Below, piece after piece: positions 9,219 to 17,083 of a stretch of DNA of 64,000 nucleotides. A program made the position numbers and the translations under genes. How positions within the stretch are numbered: position 1 is the first letter of the stretch; each line of letters opens with the position of its first letter. The notes under the pieces are model-generated. The model was not told the origin of the DNA. It ran no database searches and worked only from the letters and a program-made list of their open reading frames with translations. Source of the stretch: Pullichristensenella sp963930055 (lineage in GTDB: Bacteria; Bacillota; Clostridia; Christensenellales; Aristaeellaceae); contig CAWVKS010000004.1 in assembly GCA_963930055.1 (NCBI GenBank), positions 62,001-126,000 of the forward strand. Direction: 5' to 3'.

Positions 9219-9944
9219 ATGCTCGTGGGAAACCGGCCTCTGATCCTCTGCGCGGACAGTGATCCCGCCGCGCTCGACCTGATCGCCTTCAACCTCAAGG
9301 CCGAGGGTTTTGAGGTAGCCGCCGCCCGCAATGGCGAGGAGGCGCTTTCCGAGGCTGCCGGGAGCCTGCCGGCGCTCATCCTCCTGGACATGCTTTTGCC
9401 GGAGACCGGGGGAGTGGAGCTCTGCCGCCGCCTGAAGCGCGCGGTGGACACTTCTCCCATCCCCGTGGTGATGCTTGCGGAGCGGGACAGCGAGGAGGAC
9501 CGCATCCGCTGCTTCGACAGCGGCGCGGACGACTACATTCCCAAGCCCTTTTCCATGCGCGAGCTCATCGCCCGCATCAACGCCAAGCTGCGCCGCCTGC
9601 CGCCCGGGTTTGGCCGCGACGGCGTGACCTATGTCGGCCCTCTCGTCATCGACGGGGACAACTACGTGGCTGCCTGCGAGGGCGAGATACTGCCGCTGAC
9701 GCTCAAGGAGTTCGAGCTTTTGCGCGCCATGGCCTGCGCGCCGGGGAAGATATTCAGCCGCAGCCAGCTCCTGCGCCTCGTCTGGAGCTATGACGACCGC
9801 GACCGCTCGCGCACGGTGGATGTGCACATCAACCACATACGCGCCAAGCTCAAGGATAACGCGGACATCATACTCACCGTCCGCGGCAAGGGTTACATGC
9901 TGAAAAACGCCAATGCCATGTCCTGGCGCCCGCTGCGCCCCTGA
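9219..9944 (+). CDS. OmpR/PhoB-type response regulator with atypical receiver
   Basis: 241 residues: receiver domain (about 8-120) and winged-helix DNA-binding domain (about 140-235, with LTLKEFELLRAMACAPGKIF and RSRTVDVHINHIRAKL). Phosphoacceptor Asp57 (LILLDMLLP) and Lys109 (PKPF) are present. However, the acidic pocket reads CADSDP, so one of the paired acidic residues is Ser14, and the conserved Thr/Ser switch residue is Ala87 (VVMLAERD). No sensor kinase lies next to it; an IS3 element starts 80 bases downstream. It may be phosphorylation-independent or signal weakly. Start ATG has a GGGGGG site; GTG at 9225 is an alternative. Confidence 0.88.
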   Translation: MLVGNRPLILCADSDPAALDLIAFNLKAEGFEVAAARNGEEALSEAAGSLPALILLDMLLPETGGVELCRRLKRAVDTSPIPVVMLAERDSEEDRIRCFDSGADDYIPKPFSMRELIARINAKLRRLPPGFGRDGVTYVGPLVIDGDNYVAACEGEILPLTLKEFELLRAMACAPGKIFSRSQLLRLVWSYDDRDRSRTVDVHINHIRAKLKDNADIILTVRGKGYMLKNANAMSWRPLRP

Positions 9945-10020
9945 TCCCGAGGCCGCCCCTTCCGCGCGGGTGGGGCCTGCGACGATCGCAGGGCCCGGGA
10001 CTGCGAAATTGCCCCGATCG

Positions 10021-10024
10021 AAAT
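10021..10024. repeat. Target-site duplication AAAT, left of IS3 element
   Basis: AAAT here is repeated at 11315-11318 directly outside the other inverted repeat; this defines the insertion point. Confidence 0.8.
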
Positions 10025-10083
10025 GGACAGTACCCCAAGCAACAGACAGGGAAATAAAAGGCCTGTCGTAGAATAAGGATAGT

Positions 10084-10935
10084 TTACACGGTTTTGCCCC
10101 GAAATTCAACCGGGGTAAGACCGTTTTTGAGAGAAATACGCTCGAAATTGTAGAAATCGACGTATTCGGTGACGAGTTGCTCCACTTCAGTACGGGTGGT
10201 AAAGTGAGCACGATACAGACATTCCGTTTTCAGGGTGCCGAAGAAATTCTCCATCGCTGCATTATCGTAGGGACAACCGGGACTGGACATCGAGGGAGAA
10301 ACGTGGTATGCTTGCATCAGGTCGAAGTATGCTTGCGATGTGTATTGAGACCCCTGGTCACTGTGGAGTGCGAGTCCACCAGTGACCTTTTCTCGTTTCA
10401 GAGCCTCACGGATGGTGTCTGTAACCAGGGAGGACGACATATCAGCGCCGATCTTCCACGCAAGGACGGCCTTTCCACACAAATCCAGTACAGCGCACAT
10501 GTACAGCATACTGCCCGGAATCGGGATGTAGGTGATGTCCGTTACCCAGAACTGATTTGGCTTCGCCTGATCGAAGTTCCTATCCAACAGATTGGGATAC
10601 TTGTGAACGGCCTGCCGATAACGGGTATAAGGCCTGCGGCGGCGAACGACCGACAGCAGGTTCAGTTTGCGCATCACACGCAGGATCGCCTTGACATTCA
10701 CCAACTTCCCGGTCCGGCGCTGAATCCAGCGTCGAACGCGGCGAATGCCGTAGGTCTGCTTGCTCTGCCGCTGGCACGCCACGACCAGGTCAACCAACCA
10801 CTGATCCTTTGCTTCTTTCTGCTGCCGGTTTCTCCAGGCATAATATCCGCTGCGGCTTACTTCAAACACTTCGCACATGGCTTCTATGCTATATTTTCCG
10901 CGGAATCGCTCAATCACCCGATACTTCAATTTCAC
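10084..10935 (-). CDS. IS3-family transposase OrfB (DDE catalytic subunit)
   Basis: 283 residues. An N-terminal HTH_21-like region (VSRSGYYAWRNRQQ) precedes the retroviral-type integrase core. The catalytic triad is visible as Asp133 (FWVTDITYIP), Asp193 (ALHSDQGSQYTS) and Glu229 (DNAAMENFFGTLKTE). Translation starts at a GTG that overlaps the orfA stop (GTGA) with an AAGGAGG ribosome site inside the orfA end, so OrfB appears to be made by translational coupling rather than, or in addition to, the programmed frameshift used by many IS3 members. Confidence 0.95.
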   Translation of the reverse strand: MKLKYRVIERFRGKYSIEAMCEVFEVSRSGYYAWRNRQQKEAKDQWLVDLVVACQRQSKQTYGIRRVRRWIQRRTGKLVNVKAILRVMRKLNLLSVVRRRRPYTRYRQAVHKYPNLLDRNFDQAKPNQFWVTDITYIPIPGSMLYMCAVLDLCGKAVLAWKIGADMSSSLVTDTIREALKREKVTGGLALHSDQGSQYTSQAYFDLMQAYHVSPSMSSPGCPYDNAAMENFFGTLKTECLYRAHFTTRTEVEQLVTEYVDFYNFERISLKNGLTPVEFRGKTV

Positions 10936-11234
10936 CTCCTTCCAGCTTCGAACAGAAAATTTCGCAGCAACTCCACCTGCATTCGCAGCTTTGCCAACTC
11001 ATTGTGCTGTTTTTCTTCTTCGCTGACCGGCTCCTTGTGGGGACGTCCCTTGGAACGCGAGATGTATCCAGCTGCCAGCATTCGTTCCTTCCTTCGCTGT
11101 CGTTCCATCAGGCTCTTCACTTGTCGCCTTTCCAGACCGTAGCTGGCTGCTATTTCGCCATAGGTCTCCCCTTGATTATGTCGCTCTCCTACAATTTCAA
11201 CCAATTGCTCCACCTTTGTATACTTTCGTGCCAT
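10932..11234 (-). CDS. IS3-family transposase OrfA (HTH subunit)
   Basis: 100 residues. N-terminal helix-turn-helix (YTKVEQLVEIVGERHNQ, then GETYGEIAASYGLERRQVKS), a basic middle segment (RQRRKERMLAAGYISRSKGR) and a C-terminal coiled-coil leucine zipper (NELAKLRMQVELLRNFL), the layout of IS150/IS3-type OrfA, which binds the terminal repeats and multimerises with OrfB. Intact and overlapping orfB by four bases. Confidence 0.93.
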   Translation of the reverse strand: MARKYTKVEQLVEIVGERHNQGETYGEIAASYGLERRQVKSLMERQRRKERMLAAGYISRSKGRPHKEPVSEEEKQHNELAKLRMQVELLRNFLFEAGRR

Positions 11235-11314
11235 ACAGAAAACCTCCTGTCGCAGTTCCTATTCTACGACAAGAGGCCACTTTTTTCCTTTGTCCGTTGC
11301 TTGGGGTACTGGCC

Positions 11315-11318
11315 AAAT
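11315..11318. repeat. Target-site duplication AAAT, right of IS3 element
   Basis: Second copy of the AAAT tetramer flanking the IS3 element. Confidence 0.8.
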
Positions 11319-13085
11319 GGATCGGCGGCAATTTTGCTTTCCGGCGGCCGCGCGTGCCAAACCCTTGGAACGTCAGCCCCGGCCTCCCCGCTGCGGGCTG
11401 AAGGATTTCAAGCCGCCCGGCCGTTTTTGACGCGCAAAGGCAATCAAAACGTCGACGGCGGGGCTTCACGCCCGGCCACTCCTGTATCCGTCGGCAGCCC
11501 CGCCCACGCAGGCCCCTTTTGCTGCAAATCCGCTTCCTGTGCCTGCGGGCGTTTTTGCACATGGTCGGCCTGTCCACCCGAGGCAGCCCAAACGCACGAC
11601 GGCAAAACTTTCCGGCCGGACGCGCCTGCATCCGGCGGCCGCTTGCGCCCGCGCAGCGCCCCTGGCTGCAATTTTATTTCCCTTGCCGGCGGGCGCTCTC
11701 GCGCCCTGCCGGCCCGCGCTCTTGCCTTAGCGAGTGTAAACCGCGACGGCCCGCGGCCCGGCAATTGGGGCTTCCCTTCCCTGTCTGCGCCTTGCGCCTG
11801 GGGAGAGGGCGGACGGCGCGAGGCGAATCAAGCACAGCGCCGTGTGAGAATGGGGAAGGGGCAGGGAAGAGGGCAAACAGCGCGAGGGCAGACGGCGCGA
11901 AGCAAATCAAAGCCCGCGTCATTTTTGCGCGGGCTTTGCAAATATGCTATTCAACTTTTCACCGGGGTTCGCTTGCCTCATCCGGGAAAGATCATTTCCA
12001 TAATTGGAAGGAGCAATCTTGTTTGGCGTCCGAATGGATAAGTCTCCGAGTGAAAACCTCAACTTCAGTGCTCAGTTATGTATCCACAAACGGACGAGGC
12101 AAGCGATGTGTTCTGTTCCAACTTCTAGATGGTACAACGGTATCGCCTCCTAAACGCTTTACTTGCTTCCGATTTTCCTCCTCATATCGGATATTCTTGC
12201 GTACTCCTCCGTGCGTCCATGTCCACTTCATGACTTCGACGATCACCTCGAGTCATCCACCAGCGGTATCCGCCACCGACTTTCCGGCATAAGCCTGTGC
12301 AACGATCTTTTTCTTGGGATGCCACGCCACCTGTTCCATTTGTGCTTGTATGGCGCGCCCTCCCCTGGACACTTTTCTCGGCAACGACCTGCGTATCTTT
12401 CCTGATTCCCTGTCCTAACGGTCAATGTCATCTGCCGGGTTTTTGAGATCCTTGCGCGCTCCCGTCGGCCTGACCTTTTTCCTACAACGCTTTCCCTGAC
12501 GGCTTTTCCTTGCGCCTCCTACTGCATGCTCGCTTGGCATTTCCCAATGCGTTCCGCCTGGGAATATGCCTGCGCTCTGGCGCCGAACCGACCTGCCGTC
12601 TGCTTTTCAGGCTGCGCTGCCAACGGATTTTCCCTGGACATTCTTCCGATCCAACGCCGTGTCGCTTCACGGATGACATCCGTTCCTCGCGCCGCTATGA
12701 ACCGCAAGCGTTTTTTCCTGGGGTCGCCGTTTCGCTGCTTTGCCTTGTTTTGCGTCCTGCCTTGAAAGGAACTTTTGCCGCTATCCTGCAAATCATCCAT
12801 TCTCATGGGTTTCCGTTTTCGATACCGCGTTCCTGGGTCATTTTATTTCAGGAGCTTTGTTTGGAACCTGGATCTTCGCCGTTTGCCTCCCTCTTTCCGG
12901 GATCGCCCTGGCGTCCATCTGTTTCCTGGTATTTCCTGAATCAAAGCGGCTTTGCGCGTTCCTTTGGCGTCCGCATCGCGTTGGCCTTGGGGCGGGCTTT
13001 CTGCTTTCGGTCTTTGGCGTTCACCTCTGCTTTCTGACCTTTGGCTTTCGGAGGATTTCTCCCTTGCTCTGACTGTATTGTAGCA
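11319..13085. other. ~1.8 kb region without a convincing gene; pyrimidine-biased
   Basis: No reading frame on either strand shows a recognisable domain, a ribosome site with a sensible start, or a normal amino-acid composition; long frames here are Arg/Ser/Pro-rich. The + strand is strongly pyrimidine-rich from about 12.2 kb onward (I counted 41 of 60 and 42 of 60 pyrimidines in two sampled 60-base stretches at 12841 and 12481). A near-repeat of about 25 bases (GGACGGCGCGAGGCGAATCA and its variant) occurs near 11808 and 11889, and a good hairpin lies at 11909-11937. It could be eroded DNA next to the IS3 insertion or an untranslated transcript from the minus strand. Confidence 0.5.
11909..11937. 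terminator. Stem-loop AAAGCCCGCG / CGCGGGCTTT
   Basis: Perfect 10-base-pair stem with a nine-base loop containing TTTTT. The A-rich left side and T-rich right side make it usable as a terminator in either direction; no gene ends directly beside it. Confidence 0.55.
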
Positions 13086-13180
13086 TGGATGTGGGGAAAT
13101 GTCAAGGGGATATTCGTTGGAAATTCCAAATTCTCACAAACTATACGATAAAAACGGCTAAAAAATATGATATTACGTCA

Positions 13181-13301
13181 AATAATCAGATAAAACATAA
13201 AGGCTTGGCGCTTTTTTGCCTTTGCCGGCCGCCCTTTTCGCCATAGAAAAATTGTGTACGGTAAAATTACTATTGAAATTATTTGAATAATCAGGTAAAA
13301 T
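13181..13301 (+). promoter_or_regulatory. Promoter with duplicated 16-base motif upstream of the 478-residue HTH gene
   Basis: TTGAAA (13273-13278) and TAAAAT (13296-13301) are 17 bases apart, 25 bases before the start codon of the gene at 13327. A 16-base motif, AATAATCAGRTAAAAY, occurs at 13181-13196 and again at 13286-13301 overlapping the -10 box (14 of 16 positions identical). The overlap with the promoter suggests an operator pair, possibly for autoregulation by the HTH protein (inference). Confidence 0.6.
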
Positions 13302-13326
13302 CAAGACGAGGAAAGGAGGGTGGACG

Positions 13327-14763
13327 ATGCTTGAACAACAAACGACGTTTGGCGAAGCCCTTGCGGCGTGGATGCATGCGCGCGGCGTCTCGACCAAGCG
13401 CCTGGCAGAGCTGACGGGATACAGGAGCAAGACCTCCATCGTGCGCATCCTCCGGGAGGAGAGCGTCCACGCCGGGCGCGAGCGCCTTTTCGCCCGCATG
13501 GACAGCCTCGGCATGCTTTCGCCCGACGACAGGCGTTCGCTCGCGCGGGGCCTGGAGCTCAGCCGCGTCGGCCGCCAGCGCTCGCAGGACAGGCGGCGTC
13601 TGCGCGGCCTGCTCATGGGGCAGGGCGGGGGAGGCCTTTCCCCGGCGCTCGACCAGGCGTTGGAGCCCCTGCGCCAGGCGCGCGCGGCGCGCATCCTCAT
13701 GGTCAACGCCTGCCAGGCCGAAGTATCCGCGACGCTGCGGGAGATCCTCCGCAGGCATCCCGCACACACCATGGAACATTTCGTGACCATCGACCTTTCC
13801 GCGCCGCAGCCCATGGAGGCGCTTTGCGCCGTGCTCTCCATCGCCTGCGCGCCCGCCTACGCCTGCGCCATCCGCGAGGCGGCTCCCGGCGCGCGCGAGG
13901 GGTTGCGCGCGCAGGACATCCTCTGTTTTTCCGCGCAGGACCGCGATGGTGGCAGCGAGGACACGCTGGTGATTTTCTCCGGCGACGGCGGCGTGTGCGT
14001 GCATACGCAGCCGTCTTCCTTCGGGCTGTTTGACTACCTGAGGCGCGCCATCGGCGTGGACGGCTTTGAACCGGCGGTGTCCGCGCATTTTATGCAGGAG
14101 GGCCCGGAGTCCATCGTCGAGGCCATGCGCTTTTGCACGGAGCTGGAGCGCGGCTGCGGCGAGCGCACCGTCAAGCCGGACGTCTGCATAAATGAGGTCG
14201 CCGGCGGCATTTTGCGCTCCGCCCTGCTCGACGGCGGCGTGTTGCGTTGCTTCCCCGGCTGGACAGAGCGCCAGATGCGCGCGCAGCTCGAAGAATTCTT
14301 CTACTACCACGACCAGCGCTACCACAACGCCTTTGACGGCGCCCACCGGCGGGGCAGGATCATGTCTCCGCGCTCGCTGCGCCGTTTCGCCCTTACCGGC
14401 CGCTTTGATTCGCCGTTTCCGGCCATCCGCCCCTTCACCGTGGAGGAGCGCATCGCCATTTTGGAGAATTTTGCGCTGCACATGCGCCGGAATGGAGAAA
14501 ACGCCCTGCGCTTCTGGGACGCGGAGGGCGAACTGGCCATGGAGGTGCATTGCTTTGAGAACGTCGGCATCATCGCCTTCCCGGCGCGGGAGGCCGGGGG
14601 GCTGAACGTCAACTTCCAAACGTCCATCCTGCGCCATCCGCGCCTGGCGGCCCTGTTCCAGGAATGCTTTGACGACGACCTGCTGCGCAACTGCACGATG
14701 CCGGGACAGGAGGCGCTGCTCTACATAGACGGCCTGCTCAACGAGCTGCGCGCCGCCCCGTAA
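13327..14763 (+). CDS. HTH-domain protein of unknown function (478 aa)
   Basis: I do not recognise the family. Residues ~5-45 (FGEALAAWMHARGVSTKRLA, then ELTGYRSKTSIVRILREES) resemble an XRE-type helix-turn-helix, followed by a basic linker (RVGRQRSQDRRRLRG). The remaining ~390 residues have no motif I can name, contain no membrane segment, and are soluble in character with several Cys; they could be a sensory domain. The start is ATG after a strong AAAGGAGGG site and follows a consensus promoter. The gene ends at a bidirectional terminator shared with the convergent gene. Probably a cytoplasmic regulator, but target and ligand are unknown. Confidence 0.8.
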   Translation: MLEQQTTFGEALAAWMHARGVSTKRLAELTGYRSKTSIVRILREESVHAGRERLFARMDSLGMLSPDDRRSLARGLELSRVGRQRSQDRRRLRGLLMGQGGGGLSPALDQALEPLRQARAARILMVNACQAEVSATLREILRRHPAHTMEHFVTIDLSAPQPMEALCAVLSIACAPAYACAIREAAPGAREGLRAQDILCFSAQDRDGGSEDTLVIFSGDGGVCVHTQPSSFGLFDYLRRAIGVDGFEPAVSAHFMQEGPESIVEAMRFCTELERGCGERTVKPDVCINEVAGGILRSALLDGGVLRCFPGWTERQMRAQLEEFFYYHDQRYHNAFDGAHRRGRIMSPRSLRRFALTGRFDSPFPAIRPFTVEERIAILENFALHMRRNGENALRFWDAEGELAMEVHCFENVGIIAFPAREAGGLNVNFQTSILRHPRLAALFQECFDDDLLRNCTMPGQEALLYIDGLLNELRAAP

Positions 14764-14778
14764 CGCGGCCCGGCCGCG

Positions 14779-14809
14779 CAAAAAGCCGCCTCGCGTCGGG
14801 GCGGCTTTT
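14779..14809. terminator. Bidirectional rho-independent terminator
   Basis: AAAAGCCGCC ... GGCGGCTTTT stem with a loop TCGCGTCGG, flanked by A and T tracts on both sides, between convergent genes ending at 14763 (+) and 14827 (-). Confidence 0.8.
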
Positions 14810-14826
14810 CTCTTTTCCCGTTGGGC

Positions 14827-15417
14827 TTACACCTGCAAAAGCTCCGCCAGCTTGCCCGTCGGCTCGATGCCGGTGGCCTCGCGGATGGCGGAAAACATCT
14901 CCCGCAGCTGGGCGGGCTTGTAAATGGCGGCGTTCATGCGGCAGTTGCGGCCGTCCTGCATGATGAAAGCGACTTCGTGGACGGGGAACAGGCGCGCGTC
15001 CGGCTTTGCGCCGGTCTTGTCCTCCGGGCGCATGCCGAAATCCTCAGCGTAGCCGTACTTGGCCAGCTGCTTTAAGTCGAACGAGCGACGGATGAGCACA
15101 TTGTCGCTCGCGCCCTGGCGAAAGACGAACGAGGCGCGCTTCTCGCCGGGCTTGGGGTAGATCAGCGCCGGCCGCACGATGCGCATGGCGGTGGGGCTGA
15201 TTTCGACCACCGTCTGCCGGTAATGGTTGCCATAGATGACGGCGAAGGGAACGAGGATCAGCGTCCACATATCCAGCATGCCGGTGACGGAATTCTGCGT
15301 TTCCGCGCCCTGACGCAGGATCATGGAAACGATCGTCCAGATCCCCTGGAGGAGGACGGCGATCACTACGACATAGGTCAGTATATATCCTGCGTTCAGG
15401 GGTCGATACTTCTTCAT
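14827..15417 (-). CDS. Small membrane protein with PH-like soluble domain (hypothetical)
   Basis: 196 residues from the ATG at 15417, which has AAAGGAG eight bases upstream; a frame extension to 15471 lacks a ribosome site. Two hydrophobic segments lie in the first ~75 residues (YILTYVVVIAVLLQGIWTIV and MLDMWTLILVPFAVIYG). The rest (from about 85) is soluble with alternating beta-strand-like stretches (TVVEISPTAMRIVRPALIYP, VHEVAFIMQDGRNCRMNAAI), reminiscent of bacterial PH domains such as those in YdbT-like proteins, but I cannot assign it firmly. A minus-strand promoter is visible upstream. Confidence 0.75.
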   Translation of the reverse strand: MKKYRPLNAGYILTYVVVIAVLLQGIWTIVSMILRQGAETQNSVTGMLDMWTLILVPFAVIYGNHYRQTVVEISPTAMRIVRPALIYPKPGEKRASFVFRQGASDNVLIRRSFDLKQLAKYGYAEDFGMRPEDKTGAKPDARLFPVHEVAFIMQDGRNCRMNAAIYKPAQLREMFSAIREATGIEPTGKLAELLQV

Positions 15418-15459
15418 GCCTCGCGCTCCTTTAGCATTTGTTATGATGGGGCTTTCCTT

Positions 15460-15488
15460 ATTATAACGCATCGCCGCCCGGGAAGCAA
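15460..15488 (-). promoter_or_regulatory. Promoter for the small membrane protein gene
   Basis: On the minus strand TTGCTT (15488-15483) and TATAAT (15465-15460) are separated by 17 bases, about 45 bases before the start codon at 15417. Confidence 0.55.
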
Positions 15489-15507
15489 GGGGGAAACGCC
15501 CCCTGCC

Positions 15508-15942
15508 TCAGAGAAAGTCGCGCACCCCCGCGGCCAGCGCTTCCTCCAGCGCGATCAGCCGCTTGTCGATGTCCTTGGAGCGCTCGACTGCCTCCGTGTA
15601 TTCGTTAAGGTAACCGTTGAGCGATTTTACGCCCATGCCGCAGCCGTCGGTGATGAGGCCGGCGGCCGTCTGTTCGGAGGGGGAGATCGCCAGTTCCGCC
15701 GCGGCCTTGACGTGCGCCATGCCGCGCGCGATGGGGCTGGGGGCCCTGCCTTCGTCGCCGAAGCGTTCAAGTTCGCTGCGGATCTGGCCGATCAGTTCCT
15801 CGTGCTCGCGCCTGCTGGCGGCCAGGCGGTCGGCAAATTCGCCCGGCGGCACGCGCCCCAGCACGTCCTCGATGGACTTTACGCCCATGGCCGCGCCCGC
15901 GTCGCATTCGCGCAGCAGGCGGACTGTGTCCGGATGGATCAT
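15508..15942 (-). CDS. Hypothetical helical protein (144 aa)
   Basis: Cytoplasmic, with no signal or membrane segment and a mostly alpha-helical composition. Two similar segments, GVKSIEDVLGRVPPG (about 20) and GVKSLNGYLNEYTEA (about 104), suggest an internal duplication; each is followed by a long amphipathic helix. The start ATG lies after AAAGGAG, with a TTG two codons earlier as an alternative. No family recognised. It stands alone between the membrane-protein gene and the start of the polysaccharide locus. Confidence 0.7.
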   Translation of the reverse strand: MIHPDTVRLLRECDAGAAMGVKSIEDVLGRVPPGEFADRLAASRREHEELIGQIRSELERFGDEGRAPSPIARGMAHVKAAAELAISPSEQTAAGLITDGCGMGVKSLNGYLNEYTEAVERSKDIDKRLIALEEALAAGVRDFL

Positions 15943-16122
15943 TTGCAAAGCAACTCCTTTCCGCCTCAGTATGCCCGCGCCCGCGCGCTTTCACGCGGCG
16001 GGCAGTGGGGGAGGATGTTGCATTTTTTTCCAGCGCTTTTGGGTACATGGGATCGTTTCGTCGGGGAGTGTAAAACTTATCATTAAATTAAATATATCTT
16101 ATCCAACTTTGTCAAAATCTTG

Positions 16123-16151
16123 TTGACTGACAAACGGAAATAGGGTATAAT
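16123..16151 (+). promoter_or_regulatory. Consensus promoter of the polysaccharide locus
   Basis: TTGACT (16123-16128) and TATAAT (16146-16151) with exact 17-base spacing in an AT-rich stretch; the predicted start is about 16158, leaving an untranslated leader of ~360 bases before loaP. Confidence 0.85.
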
Positions 16152-16157
16152 GTCACC

Positions 16158-16518
16158 GTATTGGGGGGGATTATGCCCGCGTCACAGGACGCGGCTCCCG
16201 AGCCAGTATGCACGACTGGGAGCCGTCCGCACCACGCGCCCCTGATGGGCGATGATGGCCGGCTGCCTGCGCCGGGAAGGCGGGGCGGCGGAATATGGCT
16301 GTTAAGCCCCCGAACCCCAAAAATGCCGGGGGGTATTGTTTTATCGGGGTTGCCTGCCATAGCGGCGAGCCGGACGCGGGCGGCGCGGATTCCAAAGGCG
16401 GGCGTTCCGGCCGCTCACAGCAATGGCGTGGCGGCGCAGTGCGCCTGTACATAGAGGGGGTTGGGTCGCATCCGCGCAGGATGCGAAGGGCGAAGCCGTA
16501 TCCAGACGGGGTGAGGGA
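16158..16518 (+). promoter_or_regulatory. Structured 5' leader of the loaP/polysaccharide operon
   Basis: No gene lies in this stretch. It contains a hairpin at 16192-16225 (8-base-pair outer stem CGGCTCCC/GGGAGCCG plus inner CCAGT/ACTGG), a C/G-rich stem at 16307-16332 followed by TATTGTTTT that could terminate transcription, and a hairpin near 16470-16490 (CGCATCC-GCGCA-GGATGCG) just before the gene. LoaP antiterminators are known to act through an RNA hairpin in the leader of the operon they control, so one of these may be the recruitment site (inference). Confidence 0.6.
16307..16342 (+). terminator. Possible leader terminator before loaP
   Basis: Stem CCCCCG (16307-16312) with CGGGGG (16327-16332), then GTATTGTTTT. 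Moderate stem and mixed T tract, so it may be a conditional terminator. Confidence 0.4.
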
Positions 16519-17049
16519 ATGGAAGAACGCTTCGAATATATTCAATGCCTTTTTTGCGTAACGGGAAGGGAAGCGGGCGTTGTGCGCGCGCTGGAGGAAA
16601 CAGAGGGCGTGCGCGCCGTTTTCCCGCAAAAGGTCAAGGCCATCTGGCGCAACGGCGCCTGGGGGGAGGAGCTTTTCCCCCTGTTTCCCGGATACGTCTT
16701 TGTATATTCCCACCAGCCTTTGCCCTACGCCGGCCTGAACGGCATCAGCGGCGTGCTCCGCGTCCTTTCCTATGATAAGGAAGGCCGCGAGGGATACCTG
16801 ATTGAAAACGACCGGCGGTTTGCGGAACTGCTTTTGCGCCTGAACGGCGTGATCGGCGCCCTGGACGCGCTGTCCGACGGCAATTTTGTGCGCGTCGATG
16901 AAGGCGCGCTGCGCCTGCTCAACGGCCGCGTCGCCAAAGTGGACAAGCGCAAGCGCCTGGTCAATGTGGAATTTGACATACTCGGCGACACGCGCAGCGC
17001 CTGGTTGACCTACCGTCTCCCGGAGGACGGCATGTCGGCGGACGACTGA
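16519..17049 (+). CDS. loaP: LoaP-type NusG paralog (processive antiterminator)
   Basis: 176 residues: an NGN domain (about 5-110; opening YIQCLFCVTGREAGVVRALE, and the NusG-like LFPGYVFVYS near residue 55) and a short KOW-like C-terminal domain (about 120-168; VRVDEGALRLLNGRVAKVDK, then RKRLVNVEFDILG). This is the size and order of specialised NusG homologs such as LoaP, which bind RNA polymerase and allow read-through of terminators in long polysaccharide or antibiotic operons. It is the first gene of the surface-polysaccharide locus, behind a long structured leader. The start is ATG after GGGTGAGGGA. Confidence 0.85.
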   Translation: MEERFEYIQCLFCVTGREAGVVRALEETEGVRAVFPQKVKAIWRNGAWGEELFPLFPGYVFVYSHQPLPYAGLNGISGVLRVLSYDKEGREGYLIENDRRFAELLLRLNGVIGALDALSDGNFVRVDEGALRLLNGRVAKVDKRKRLVNVEFDILGDTRSAWLTYRLPEDGMSADD

Positions 17050-17083
17050 GGAATGGGGGCGGACGCGCCCCACGGAGGAGAAT

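Larger units (their letters stand above)
10025..11314 (-). mobile_element. Complete IS3-family insertion sequence
   Basis: A 1290-base element. Its ends are 19-base inverted repeats matching at 18 positions (left 10025-10043, right 11296-11314 in reverse complement; shared core CAGTACCCCAAGCAAC). Similarity between the two ends continues further in, around a GTCGTAGAATA block. The tetramer AAAT is duplicated at 10021-10024 and 11315-11318, the expected 3-5 base target duplication of the IS3 family. It encodes OrfA and OrfB on the minus strand with no disruption, so it may be active. It lies directly downstream of the orphan response regulator. Confidence 0.93.

Noticed and set aside
12163..13072. 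Several 60-175 codon frames in the pyrimidine-rich stretch
   Set aside because: Cys/Phe/Arg-rich translations with no domain, no ribosome site and mutual overlap on both strands.
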